A DNA stretch of 64,000 bases from Psococerastis gibbosa (lineage: Eukaryota > Arthropoda > Insecta > Psocodea > Psocidae): the NCBI GenBank assembly GCA_963971405.1, contig OZ020490.1, forward strand, positions 28,669,464 through 28,733,463. The letters are read 5' to 3'. The number at the start of each line of letters is the position of its first letter. Within the stretch, counting starts at the first letter, position 1. Under the pieces are notes generated by a model. That model was not told the DNA's origin, ran no database searches, and saw only the letters and a program-made list of their open reading frames with translations. The position numbers and the translations under genes are program-made. This document shows, piece after piece, positions 45,880 through 56,547 of the stretch.

Positions 45880-46146
45880 GACCATTCACGAGGGCTCCAA
45901 ACGGACTCGCGCCAAGCCAAATGGCGCGTCCTGTTCGATTTGGCGTTAGCGCCATTTAGAGGGGTCATTCACGACTGTACAGAGTGACGATATGGAAGAG
46001 GCACTTTTACACTGTAGAATTTGAAAGATTTAGAGCAACTGGTTCAGCGTAGTCGTGAATGACCCCTCTAAATGGCGCTGACGCCAAATCGAACAGGACG
46101 CGCCATTGGCTTGGCGAGAGTCCGTTTGGAGCCCTCGTGAATGGCC
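45880..46146. mobile_element. Palindromic MITE with arms of about 97 bp
   Basis: Arms 45880-45976 and 46051-46146 are near-perfect reverse complements (CCATTCACGAGGGCTCCAAA at one end, inner end TCATTCACGACT). The loop is about 75 bp. No coding. Clear target duplications were not found. Confidence 0.85.
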
Positions 46147-47139
46147 AGCGTATATTACCTTGAGTAGTATTTTTCGCGAGACTTCTCAGCTCAATGCAGC
46201 TTTAAGACAAGATACACTTGTCACTTATTGTCTTAGTACAGGGTATATGTCAGAACGGTAGGTTGCAAATGCAGAAACCTCAATATTTCGCACCTATCCG
46301 GTGTAGGTTGCCATCAAGAACGTATACCACTTTGCCAATGGCCAAAATTCGTACAGAAACAATATAAATAATGTCCGAAATCCATGGGGTCGTTGGCATT
46401 GACAAGGGACCTATGGGCCACTAGGCTATAAGCAGGCCTGGGTCCATAAACAGTCCTTAAAAAAAAACCTCTAACTTCTAAAAGGACTAGGCTGCATATA
46501 TTCTTAAGGGCCATTGTTCATGAAAACCCCCCTCCGAAAAATCCTAGCTACAGCCTTGCTGGAAATAACTATTGTACTAGTAATACCGTTAAAAACCTGG
46601 CATTATTCTTAAAAATTTGCTGTTTTGCTAGATTGGGCGAGGGGGTCCCCCCTCCTTGGCTTCGCCACTGACTCTTCCCTACTCTAACCGTGGACTTTAC
46701 ATGGGTACGATTCGACGTCGGAGGGGGAAAAGTCTTATAAAGACGATGTATAGGGGGTAGGCCTACTCCGGGTTGTTCTTAACTGTTAACTAATAAAATT
46801 ACATTGAATTATTAATATACAATATAATTCGGAGATATACGGTACATACCATAGAGAAGGTGGAGTCATGTTTCCCTAGCTAGACTAATAGTTAATCGCT
46901 TGCCATGGCTGTTAGGATCGTGAACATGTGTTGGCAACAGCTGTGCCAATACGCCCGTTCATGTACATAATTAGAAATGGGAAAATTGCTGTTGTACCTA
47001 TACTGCTTCTACAATAGTACATGTCGGTATTATAGGTATACACTATATACAGCCATGAATTTATACAATATTATTATTATAACAATAATTTATACTGGTA
47101 ATATCTGATCACATAGGCCTAATTTGGAAAATATGGGGT
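46147..47139. other. Spacer without recognised gene
   Basis: AT-rich; the unseen ABCA start exon could be here or elsewhere above 44384, but I see no convincing candidate. Confidence 0.45.
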
Positions 47140-47430
47140 GAGTCAGGCCACATAGGGCCCCTCAGGGCTGTCCTGGGCCCCCTACTGTTCCTTGTAATGA
47201 TAAATGATCTCAAGGACAAACACTGAAAAATACAAAAAAAAAATATCTTAGAGACATCACTATACTCTTTGCTGCAGATGACACTACCCAGAAGAAGAGC
47301 CACGTGACCTGATTGTGCTACTGTTGAGGGACGTCCACTTCTCAAAAAAACAGCTGATCGGTTCACTAAAACCAAGTTTCAACTAAATGCTGACAAAACC
47401 CAGCACCTTGTTTTATAATCCTAAAAGGCT
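47140..47430 (+). pseudogene. Reverse-transcriptase relic, heavily decayed
   Basis: Plus-strand pieces LGPLLFLVMINDLKDK, then LFAADDTT and FQLNADKTQ in different frames match the PQGS.LGPLLF, FADDT and LN..KT motifs of LINE RT. Confidence 0.7.
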
Positions 47431-47749
47431 ATCTGAGCAGCAGCAACAGCGCGGTAAATTTTCTATGGGCTTCCACCTAGAATTTAGATCAAACTTTACG
47501 TTGGAATGACGATATTGATCATAGGTAAAACGTTATGACGTAGGTACGTACCTCTTTAGAAAGTTGAGAAATCTATATAGTAGCCTACTCAAGCTGCAAA
47601 CCTATAATGGGCTACTCCATAAATTATTGTATTTTATACTGTAACAAATAGCAGAACAAGAGAACGATGTAGCCCTATCTTTTCCGCCCTGGATATAGCC
47701 TACTAACAATTATATGGAGAATACGCACTTAATAGCCTATCATACTATA

Positions 47750-48021
47750 CAGAGGCGTAAAGTTTTAAATGATGGCGGGGGCAAAACTAAGCAGACCTTA
47801 TGACGTCATCAGGCAGGATTTAAGGAAAAATTGAAAATATAAGAACAAAATTGTAGGGTTTTACGCATTTTAATAGTTGTAAAGTATAGCTGTAGATTTT
47901 ACAAAGCTAAAAAAGGCATGCTTATATTCATATTGCTGCAAAGGGGACCAAGAAGTATGAACTACGTCTTACAATGCTCGAGGCTGGGGGGGGGGGGGCA
48001 CGTTCCAACTTTACGCCCCTG
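47750..48021. mobile_element. hAT-like MITE with exact 8-bp target duplication
   Basis: Ends CAGAGGCGTAAAGTT and AACTTTACGCCCCTG pair at 14 of 15 positions. ATACTATA flanks both sides (47742-47749, 48022-48029). It shares GGGTTTTACGCATTT with 2241-2490. A G-tract is near 47985-47998. Non-coding. Confidence 0.9.
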
Positions 48022-48278
48022 ATACTATATATATGGCAATAGGTGTAGGGTTATAGTTGTAACTAACATGTTACAACAAGCAGCATGGCAAGCAGCAGCT
48101 GAGCTCTATTTTGCCAGTCGCCTGCCCGATCTGGTACTACAGTCATGTCATTTTTGCCGTGCGCGCTCTTACCGGTTTTCGTCGACCACACAGACCCGGA
48201 AAAGGAGGTAAGACCAACAGATTCGACTTTATTAATAAGCAAAGTTAATAGTTAGCACTACCACTAAGGATCTTCAAA

Positions 48279-48429
48279 GGCGGGTATTCCACATACGTCA
48301 ATCGTCAATGAAAAATTTAAAAATGACGTTTTAGCAGACATTAAAGACATACTAAAAATTCTGCTACCACGTCAATTTACGTCATTTTTCAATTTTTCAA
48401 TGACGATTGACGTATGTGGAAACCCCGCC
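48279..48429. mobile_element. Short palindromic MITE, GGCGG family
   Basis: Ends GGCGGGTATTCCACATACGT and ACGTATGTGGAAACCCCGCC are inverted repeats; the arms continue with GTCAATCGTCA. It shares TAGCAGACATT with 30870-31259. Confidence 0.8.
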
Positions 48430-48474
48430 TTATAATAAAGTGTAGTCTACATTAAATTAACAATAACCCCGTTT

Positions 48475-48712
48475 TTGCTTTCCAATTTATACGTAGTATA
48501 AGGAAAGCTCTGTGACGGTTGAAATTTTCGATTCCGAGATTTCAACGGATTTACACGTTTTAAGGTCCCAGGAACCAAAAAAAGTGGTTTTTACGAAATG
48601 CCTGTCTCTCTGTCTGTCTGTTCGTCGATTTTCGGGCAAACTACTCGGTCGATTTTGATGAAATTCGGCATGTAGGTTCACAAAAATCATACCTCGGGAC
48701 CATTTTTTTATG
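48475..48712 (-). repeat. (CAGA)n-core element, copy 5 (truncated)
   Basis: Begins TTTGCTTTCCAATTTATACG, contains CTGTCTCTCTGTCTGTCTG and ends at CTCGGGACCATTTTTTTA. The other half is missing. Confidence 0.75.
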
Positions 48713-49061
48713 GTTGGATCAGGTGGCTTCGGATTGGCTGAGATCCTGGGATCTCCTGGGATTATCCTGATTAAATTCGCTAATAAAAGTTATTAAATTT
48801 CTTTCCGCAGAGAGTAAGAGAGATAGGATAGAGCTAGTACTATAAGCTATAACTATAAACTATAAGCATGAGAGTAAGACTAAGAGAGACAGAGCTAGTG
48901 CGCGATCCAGTTACAGACTTACCGTAAACCGGGGCAAAAGAATCAGTTTTGACGGTTTTCTAAACATTTAAGGTGTTTTTAGGAATTTTATGTATAGGTG
49001 GTTTCTCCTGCTTCAGCGTTGCGTTATAGGTCTTATAATTTATTGCAATTGCAAAGGTGAA

Positions 49062-49115
49062 GAACCAGTAGAATCCGGGCTGATGGGCCGTGTTCATATC
49101 GGCCACGGCCAGTGG
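49062..49115. repeat. Arm fragment of the palindromic element family
   Basis: Contains AGTAGAATCCGGGCTGATGG, then GCCGTG, as in 9240-9290. Short. Confidence 0.4.
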
Positions 49116-49674
49116 CGTACCCAAGGGGGGTCCCCTGGGTGTGAGCCACTCCCCCCCCCCCCCAAGGTTATCAAAACAGCAAATTTTTCATATATATATA
49201 TACTTTAAAAAATTCCTCGGTAGACCCCGGTTGTTTCCAGTTTTGTTAATAAAGTTCTCTTCTGCAAAATCAAAACTTTTTTCCGACAAACTAGTCCAGA
49301 CGTTTTTCAAAACATTTCCGCCCTCCCCCCCCCCCCCCCCCCTTGTTAGGAGTAATATTTTTCACATATAAAATATAAACAACTGCTTTCAAAGAGCGTA
49401 AATTCCACTATTCAGGACAATTTTTCTATTTTCTTCATCAAAATGTGTAAAACTCTACAATTTCAGGCAGGCCTAGTTGGACAATCTACCTCCCCCCCCC
49501 CCTCTTATGGCAGGTCCGTTTATGGTTAATCACGCAGATGGCCTCTACATTTATTTGATTCCTGTCTCTTGTGTTATGGGGATCTATGTCTCTCTGTGTG
49601 GAGTTCGGACAAAACTTGGCAAAGATACTAATAGACAGTTGTAGTGTATTGTATGTACATAGTGTATAGGAGCA
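49116..49674. other. Spacer with C-homopolymers
   Basis: Contains C-tracts near 49141, 49327 and 49492. No gene recognised. Confidence 0.5.
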
Positions 49675-49679
49675 GACAT

Positions 49680-49994
49680 TAGTAATGATTACTATAGGAA
49701 TAAGGTGACCGTACCTGGCGACGCCTGTAACACTATTGCAACACTCACCCTTGTGGTCGGCTATTGACGATGAGAGGCCTCTCTGTGCTCTGCCGCTCCT
49801 TGTGTGCTTCTTATCTTGTGTCTGTGATTACGTTAGTCACTAGGTACGGGTACGGATTATGATATTAAATACGATGATGAAATAAAGTTATAGGTAAGAA
49901 AACCGAAATCACTGCCGAGTGCTCTGATAGACAGTTTGCAACTAAACTTGTGTATCTGGTGTCTGCTCGCCTACCGCATGTATAGACTTGTCTA
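49680..49994 (-). repeat. 3' LTR of the BEL/Pao element
   Basis: 315 bp, TAGTAATGATTAC at the low end and GACTTGTCTA at the high end; the same sequence as 55543-55857. The termini are TAG...CTA instead of TG...CA. Confidence 0.93.
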
Positions 49995-50163
49995 TGCTCC
50001 CCCAGCGAAAAGGGATGTACACACCAGACAGAGAAACTGTTATGAACTACTCCGATCATACAGTATGACACAATATATATATGCAATAATAAATTCTTCT
50101 CAACAATATATGAAAATTAAAAAAAATAATATGATCTTAAATTCAAGTCCATACAATTATATA

Positions 50164-53100
50164 CTAGACAGAGGGAACTATCGCCAGATTTCGCGAAGCC
50201 CTCTTGACCACCGTGCCATTAATGGAGCGCACCTCTACAAGCCTAACATTTCCTATCAAGTCAGGCAGCGTTTTTACGACCACACCCAGTGGCCAGGTGC
50301 CAGGCACCGTAGCAGCATCTCGAATCCAAACCAACTGACCGATTTTTAAATTGTTTTTAGTGGCTTGTGGCCACTTATTCCTCTGTGCTAAGGAATGTAA
50401 CACTTGCTGGTGCCACACACGCCAGAAACGCAAGTAGATAGATCGTAACCGATCCCATCTCTCGGTAGGTGTACGTAACTCTTCAGTTACGATGAACGGA
50501 GCTGACGCCATTGGTCCACCGCATATGAAGCTGGATGGACTGATCAAGCTTTCGGGATTCGGATCAGAAGTACTATAAGGCCCTAAGTAAGGCTTAGAAT
50601 TCAGAAGGCTTTCCACCTTAATGAACAGAGTGAGGTATTGTTCATATAGCATATTGCTAGTCAACAACTTTTTAAGGGTAGCTTTCGCCATTTTGCACAT
50701 CGGTTCCCAACCCCCGAGCCAAGCTCCATATGGTACGATGTGGGATACCTGTATACCTCTCGTGCACAATTCAGAAAGTATTTCATTTTTGTTCTCTTCA
50801 AGAAAACAGGCGTATTCCTGCAACAGTTTGCCACCTTTGACAAAGTTACCCCCGTTATCAGAAACAATCTTCCGAGGCAACCCTCTACGTGCCACAAAAC
50901 GATCCAGAGCGGCTAAATAATCTTTTGTAGACATGTTAGTGATTGGCTCTATGTGACAGCAACGAGTGGCCATACACACAAAGATCAAAGCCCATATTTT
51001 AGTGGTAGCAGAATTTCGCCGGATGGACACTTTCATAGGATACCAACCGAACGCATCGACTCCAACTTCATCCCTAAAAGGATGGCAAGGGGTGACCCTA
51101 GAACTGGGGAGTGTGCCTTGAATAGGAGACGGAAACACAGGATTGTATTTCGCACAGGTTAGGCAAGAATGAATTATAGAACGCATCAAAGAACGTCCCG
51201 AAATAATCCAGAATTTCTGCCTGCTGAGGCCTAGGCTTAATGAAGGCCCTGAATGTATAGACAAGTTATGGTAGTATCTGCAGATCAACGTAGACAGATG
51301 ACATTTTTTAGGTAGAATAATGGGATGTGCAACATTGAATGCAATATCAGAAGTTAGAGGCAAGCGACCCCCCACCCTCATAACACCGTCGGCGTCTAAG
51401 AAAGGCGTAAGTGTCAATAACTGTTTAGAAATTTGACCTCTCTTCAACTTGCATATGTCTTCACGAAAGCTATATTGTTGCTGTGCTTTTACTAATACAA
51501 TAGTTGCTGCCGTAATTTCACCTACGTTGGGTGAATAGAGGGAAGTCTGCTTGCGACAGATAGCAATGAAACGTAAAACATACGCAACAGTGCGGCATAA
51601 TTTTGAAAAGGAAGAAAATCGTTCTATCACTGAGCAGAAGAACGGTTGTACTGTATTACATGTTGCCGTTAGTACGTGAATGTCACGCTTTATTTCTGAT
51701 AAATCACTATTATCAGAAACATTGGTGTTTATTTTTAAATTCTCCGGAAATAGACTAGAACGCAAAATTGTTGGCCCATTGAACCAGAGTTGATTGTTTA
51801 TTAGGCTTTCCGGGTCTAGACCACGTGTTATCGCATCAGCACTATTTTCTGATGAAGAGCAATGAAGAAATGAAACAGTAATATCCCGGCATAACTCCAG
51901 AATATTGGACACGCGATTACCTGCATAAGTTTTCAGTTTATGAGGGGGAATTTTCAGGTAGGCTAATGCTATGGTAGAATCGGACATAATAAAATATGAC
52001 TGTATATTGTACGGTAGTTGACCACTAACAAACCATTTCAGAACTCTACAAGCAAGTTCAATGGATGCTAATTCTAGTTGAGGTATAGTTCGATTTATAC
52101 GTTTTGGACTTAGTTTACTTTTGGCATAGAGTATATTGCTTTGATAGTTTTGTGTAATCTCATCACGAGAAACTAAATAAGCACAGGTAGAATACCCCAG
52201 AATGGAGGCATCTGCGAATAATACTAGCCAATGAGTGGCATTGGTAAACGTTATGTATCGAGGAATTCGAATATTAGACAGTAGGTGCATTTTAGACGTG
52301 AAGTTCAGCCATTTTGACTTAAGGTGCTCAGGTAGAGTACAGTCCCAACCTAAGTCAGAGTGATGGTGCCATAAGTTTTGTACAAATGTTTTTAACCAGA
52401 AGACCACTGGCTGAAGTAAACCCGAGCTGTCAAATGTCTTGGCTATATAGCTTAGGCAAGTGCGTCTAGTGACGTCACCAGAAAAATTATAAATTTTGAA
52501 ACAGAAATTATCTGAGACTGTTTGCCATTGTAGTCCTAATACAGCTGTTTCTTGACTAGTATTAAGATAACCAGAGTCAGAATCTAAGGAGTGCACTGGG
52601 TTGCCCAGTCTTTCAGAGGGCAGACCTTCTAACACCTCTGGGCAATTGCTTACAAACTTACCAAGAGGGAAGGCCCCTAAAGAAAGTAGCTCTGACAGTT
52701 CGTGTCGTAGCGAAATAGCTGACTGAATAGACTTTGAACCAATAAAGAAGTCATCACAGTAGGCATACTGTAATATAGCTTGTGAAGCATTTGGATGTGA
52801 AAGATTATTTTCGATCGCTAATTGTTTAGTACATCTGAGGGCAATAAATGGACTACACTTCAGACCATAAGGTAAGTGATTTAATTTGCACTCTGTTATT
52901 TTCCCTTCAGGCGACGCTCGCGGAGAACCGCGAGCGAGTTCTAGTCGAGCTAATATGTGTATTTTTTCAGAGTCTTCATGTGTAATTTTAATATTTCTGA
53001 AAAAGGTCTCAATATCTGCTGAAAAACATACAGGAAATACACGGGTAGCTAGTATAATATAGTTTAAGTCTCTTTGTAACTTTGGACCACTATACAGTAC

Positions 53101-55437
53101 TGAATTAAAGTTAGAGCTATCTTTGTTAGCTTTTAGAGTTCCATCGAAAACTAATTTAGCTTTTCCAGCGCTATTGTATTTAACGATTTGCGAAAACAGA
53201 AAATTATTAGACTGGTTACTGAACGATATTTGATTTTTATTCAGATAATCTTGTAGGGCAGACTGATAAGTAGAGTAGTCTTTAGGCGACTTTAAGATAC
53301 GTTTTTCCATTGAGTGAAAACTGGCCATGACACGTGCACGGTTGCAGGCTAGTGTTTCTGTAGGCGTTTTTATAGGTAAAGCAACTATAAACCTACCATC
53401 TAGATCACGAGAGTGTGTTTGTAGAAAATGGTTTTCAGCGAATACATCATCAGGATTCGGTATTTGGCACTCATTTTTAGAGTCAGGAACACATTCCTGC
53501 TCAAAAAATCTTTCCATTGATTGTTCAAGAGAGTTAGTGTGTGCTAAAAGTGACAGAGGATTATTAGTTTGCTTTGGTATAGTGGGAATGCTCCCTAGAA
53601 TTACCAACCCAAAACGTGTTTGCAGGGCACGTGGATTGATATCAGAGAATTTTGACTTAAAAGGTAGGACCTGCATACCTTGCAGTATGGCAAGGGTGGA
53701 TTCCCCGCCCAAGAGTACCTCTATCCGTTTTTCAACGAACGGTTGCGAATCGGCTAACGGTAAGTTGCTGATGTACCGAACAAAGTCTGGTTGAACCTGT
53801 ACATTAGGTAAAGTATCCGTTATTTTCTGGACAACATAAGCAGAAATCTGCAGGAATGCAGTTGGACTGACTCGAGATTGCAGGTTAAGATTGACATTAC
53901 CAATAGATTGTTGTTGAATATTACCAATACCCGCAATTGACAAATTATTCCTACGGGAAATAAATAAGCCCAATTTGTTAGCACAACTTAAAGAAATTAT
54001 ATCTTCTGTAGAACCAGTATCTATTGCACAAGTTACAGTGTGAGTGTAGCCTGATTTATCAGTAACAAAAGCTGATATCGTACCTAGGACCTTAGCACTG
54101 TCAGATTGACAGGTTAAGAGCGTAAGGTTGTTTTGAATAGGCTTCTTATTCTCTACTGATTGAGTACCGTACCTTTGCGGACAGAGTAAAGAATTATGTG
54201 TGACTGATGCACAAAAAAAGCATTGACGCTTACTTTTACATAAAGTGACGTCACAATGTGAGGTAGACATGCAAGCTGGGCACCTTTTAGAGGTGAGAAC
54301 CCAGTCGGTACGTTGCTGCACGTCCATAGACAAGAATGCAGAACATCTGGAAATTTTATGCCCATCAGAGGAGCAATAAACACAATTGACGACAAATTGC
54401 TGTTTAAAATTGGCCGGCTTGGAATTAGCAGGCTTAGCATGAAGAGCCCTTGCATGAGAGAAAGGCTTGACATGTTGAAACTTGTGACCTTCAGGTGTAG
54501 GCACCGAAGATGCTGATGTACTTTTTTCAGACTCAAGGAGCTGATGTGTATTAACTTGCTTAGTGACAAAAGAAATTAAGTCATTAAACTGTGGAATGCT
54601 ACCCGAAGCAACATGTTGTTCGAACAGCTTACGTGTTAAAGGATCAAGATTTTTTGACGCTATGGTCAGCAACAGAAAATCGGCTAAGTCCGTAACAGAA
54701 CTAAGACCTTTCAAGGCCGTGACATAGTCTTGATGTACGGTTAAGAAACTTTTTAATGTATCAGTAGTGGCTTTTTTGGCCGGTACGAAATTCAAAAGTT
54801 CATGTGCATAAGTAGATGCGAGAGTTCTGGGACAATCATAAGCGTCCTTTAGCGCCCGGACGGCACTAACGTAACCCGTATCGCTTAGCGGATAATTACC
54901 AACTAAGGCCAACGCATCACCAGACAGGGAAGACTGTAAATAAAAGAATTTTTCAGAGCCTGTAAGATTAGGATGTTTGTCATAAACGGCATCAAATAAT
55001 TTTAAAAATCGGCTAAATTCTTTTATATTCCCTGAAAAGACTGGAACTTGAATATTAGGCAACCTAATGCCAGAGCTTTGCTGCTGTGCAGGTATCGGTG
55101 TGCTCGGTGCAGCGTTGCGACTTGCACGGGACAGATCCAATGACTCGTAATACTTGACTTCTATTGTCTCAATCATGGAGTCAAAATCCTTTACACTTTT
55201 GATAATGTCAAGGCGGTCATCAGGGTCTGGTACAGAAGCATTAATGACACGTATATCTCTTTGAATTTGCGTCAGTTCCCCCCGCAAATTGTAAGCAAGG
55301 TCCAGTTTCGCTTTAATTAGTGCCACTTTGACTCGGGAGTAGTTCACAACAGCGTCCCTAACCGTTGTGAGCCTCAACGACAAATCATCTAGCTCGGCCT
55401 TCTGAATTGCTAACAAGTCTTGAGCAGAGAGAGCCAT
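50164..55437 (-). CDS. BEL/Pao Gag-Pol polyprotein, intact (1,757 aa)
   Basis: One frame without shift. Order: Gag with a coiled N-terminus and the DUF1759-type segment (VFSGNIKEFSRFLKLF, near residue 135); Cys/His zinc knuckles (CVYCSSDGHKISRC and CFFCASVTHNSLLC, near 350-420); aspartic protease (AIDTGSTEDI, near 470); reverse transcriptase with SADIETFFRNIKI and catalytic YCDD (near 895); Pao-type RNase H (VLFADASILGYS); integrase with an HH-CC zinc part (CLTCAKY) and catalytic core (VDAFGW, VSDNGGNF, GGWEPM); C-terminal DUF5641-type domain (LKIGQLVWIRD). All catalytic motifs appear intact, so the element may be able to move. It would form cytoplasmic particles, copy its RNA and integrate the DNA. 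Confidence 0.95.
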   Translation of the reverse strand: MALSAQDLLAIQKAELDDLSLRLTTVRDAVVNYSRVKVALIKAKLDLAYNLRGELTQIQRDIRVINASVPDPDDRLDIIKSVKDFDSMIETIEVKYYESLDLSRASRNAAPSTPIPAQQQSSGIRLPNIQVPVFSGNIKEFSRFLKLFDAVYDKHPNLTGSEKFFYLQSSLSGDALALVGNYPLSDTGYVSAVRALKDAYDCPRTLASTYAHELLNFVPAKKATTDTLKSFLTVHQDYVTALKGLSSVTDLADFLLLTIASKNLDPLTRKLFEQHVASGSIPQFNDLISFVTKQVNTHQLLESEKSTSASSVPTPEGHKFQHVKPFSHARALHAKPANSKPANFKQQFVVNCVYCSSDGHKISRCSAFLSMDVQQRTDWVLTSKRCPACMSTSHCDVTLCKSKRQCFFCASVTHNSLLCPQRYGTQSVENKKPIQNNLTLLTCQSDSAKVLGTISAFVTDKSGYTHTVTCAIDTGSTEDIISLSCANKLGLFISRRNNLSIAGIGNIQQQSIGNVNLNLQSRVSPTAFLQISAYVVQKITDTLPNVQVQPDFVRYISNLPLADSQPFVEKRIEVLLGGESTLAILQGMQVLPFKSKFSDINPRALQTRFGLVILGSIPTIPKQTNNPLSLLAHTNSLEQSMERFFEQECVPDSKNECQIPNPDDVFAENHFLQTHSRDLDGRFIVALPIKTPTETLACNRARVMASFHSMEKRILKSPKDYSTYQSALQDYLNKNQISFSNQSNNFLFSQIVKYNSAGKAKLVFDGTLKANKDSSNFNSVLYSGPKLQRDLNYIILATRVFPVCFSADIETFFRNIKITHEDSEKIHILARLELARGSPRASPEGKITECKLNHLPYGLKCSPFIALRCTKQLAIENNLSHPNASQAILQYAYCDDFFIGSKSIQSAISLRHELSELLSLGAFPLGKFVSNCPEVLEGLPSERLGNPVHSLDSDSGYLNTSQETAVLGLQWQTVSDNFCFKIYNFSGDVTRRTCLSYIAKTFDSSGLLQPVVFWLKTFVQNLWHHHSDLGWDCTLPEHLKSKWLNFTSKMHLLSNIRIPRYITFTNATHWLVLFADASILGYSTCAYLVSRDEITQNYQSNILYAKSKLSPKRINRTIPQLELASIELACRVLKWFVSGQLPYNIQSYFIMSDSTIALAYLKIPPHKLKTYAGNRVSNILELCRDITVSFLHCSSSENSADAITRGLDPESLINNQLWFNGPTILRSSLFPENLKINTNVSDNSDLSEIKRDIHVLTATCNTVQPFFCSVIERFSSFSKLCRTVAYVLRFIAICRKQTSLYSPNVGEITAATIVLVKAQQQYSFREDICKLKRGQISKQLLTLTPFLDADGVMRVGGRLPLTSDIAFNVAHPIILPKKCHLSTLICRYYHNLSIHSGPSLSLGLSRQKFWIISGRSLMRSIIHSCLTCAKYNPVFPSPIQGTLPSSRVTPCHPFRDEVGVDAFGWYPMKVSIRRNSATTKIWALIFVCMATRCCHIEPITNMSTKDYLAALDRFVARRGLPRKIVSDNGGNFVKGGKLLQEYACFLEENKNEILSELCTRGIQVSHIVPYGAWLGGWEPMCKMAKATLKKLLTSNMLYEQYLTLFIKVESLLNSKPYLGPYSTSDPNPESLISPSSFICGGPMASAPFIVTEELRTPTERWDRLRSIYLRFWRVWHQQVLHSLAQRNKWPQATKNNLKIGQLVWIRDAATVPGTWPLGVVVKTLPDLIGNVRLVEVRSINGTVVKRASRNLAIVPSV

Positions 55438-55542
55438 AGCATGTAAACAGCTGCGAGCTAGACACCAGAAAAAGAAACGGAAATTTTTGATATAAAACGT
55501 AAATAGACTGTAAAACGCGTAATTTAATGAAGGACCAACTTA

Positions 55543-55857
55543 TAGTAATGATTACTATAGGAATAAGGTGACCGTACCTGGCGACGCCTGTAACACTATT
55601 GCAACACTCACCCTTGTGGTCGGCTATTGACGATGAGAGGCCTCTCTGTGCTCTGCCGCTCCTTGTGTGCTTCTTATCTTGTGTCTGTGATTACGTTAGT
55701 CACTAGGTACGGGTACGGATTATGATATTAAATACGATGATGAAATAAAGTTATAGGTAAGAAAACCGAAATCACTGCCGAGTGCTCTGATAGACAGTTT
55801 GCAACTAAACTTGTGTATCTGGTGTCTGCTCGCCTACCGCATGTATAGACTTGTCTA
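55543..55857 (-). repeat. 5' LTR of the BEL/Pao element
   Basis: Same 315 bp as the other LTR, base for base as far as I can compare. It should carry the promoter for the minus-strand transcript; a CTATAAC stretch is a possible TATA box. Confidence 0.93.
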
Positions 55858-55862
55858 GACAT

Positions 55863-56520
55863 TAGACAAGCTCTTAAGACTTAATTGAGTCAATCTTCTC
55901 CGTGAAGGACAATTGACCATGATGGACAATTTTCAATACCTGTCGGCGAAAACCTATCATATATTATATATAAGTGTATCATATATTACGCTAGCCTTAC
56001 TTGGGGTTATTAAAATACGTATAATCAAGCCATGGTTCTACCAAAATGTGTTATAATCAAGCCAAAATATGTTTTTCGCGTTTCCTGAACATTTTGAAAG
56101 TTTGCTCCTCAATTGTAGCCGTATGGAAAGGAAAGTAATGGAAAGATAATACCTATTCAAGGTATACCTGGTAACCTGCTGCCACTTCAATCGGTTAAGT
56201 AGTCTTTTTTGCAAAGAATTTAATTTTGATATTTCATGTAAAATGACTACGATAATAGTCTGAATTTCAGTTTAAATTAGATGACTGACAATTCCTGCTA
56301 CTAATAAACTGGAATAATCTTTGGGATTTGTTGATATCTTGTGAAAGTGACATGTAACCCGTACTAACCAAACCTTGGATGCTTAGTGATAGTTATTTAA
56401 CATATTGTGACTACACATACAGTATTTAGCTGTTCAATATTATTGTTAAGAGGGGCCCGATTACAAATAATCCAATTTAGTTACCTTGATAGGCAAATTC
56501 TAATATTAATTAGGTACTAG
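55863..56520. other. Spacer between BEL/Pao and LINE
   Basis: AT-rich; no coding or bounded repeat recognised. Confidence 0.5.
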
Positions 56521-56547
56521 TGTTTGAGTAGGTCCGCTACTTGAGTT

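Larger units (their letters stand above)
49680..55857 (-). mobile_element. Complete BEL/Pao LTR retrotransposon
   Basis: It is 6,178 bp with two 315-bp LTRs that I read as identical, a 5-bp target duplication GACAT (49675-49679 and 55858-55862), and a single intact Gag-Pol frame. A purine-rich tract (minus strand CTGGGGGAGCA) lies next to the 3' LTR, at about 49995-50005. A primer-site candidate (TGGTCCTTCA on the minus strand) starts five bases inside the 5' LTR. Identical LTRs point to a very recent insertion. No envelope-like frame was found. Confidence 0.95.

Noticed and set aside
53327-53794. Plus-strand frames inside the BEL/Pao element (also 50621-50920, 50953-51162)
   Set aside because: They are shadows of the intact minus-strand Gag-Pol frame.
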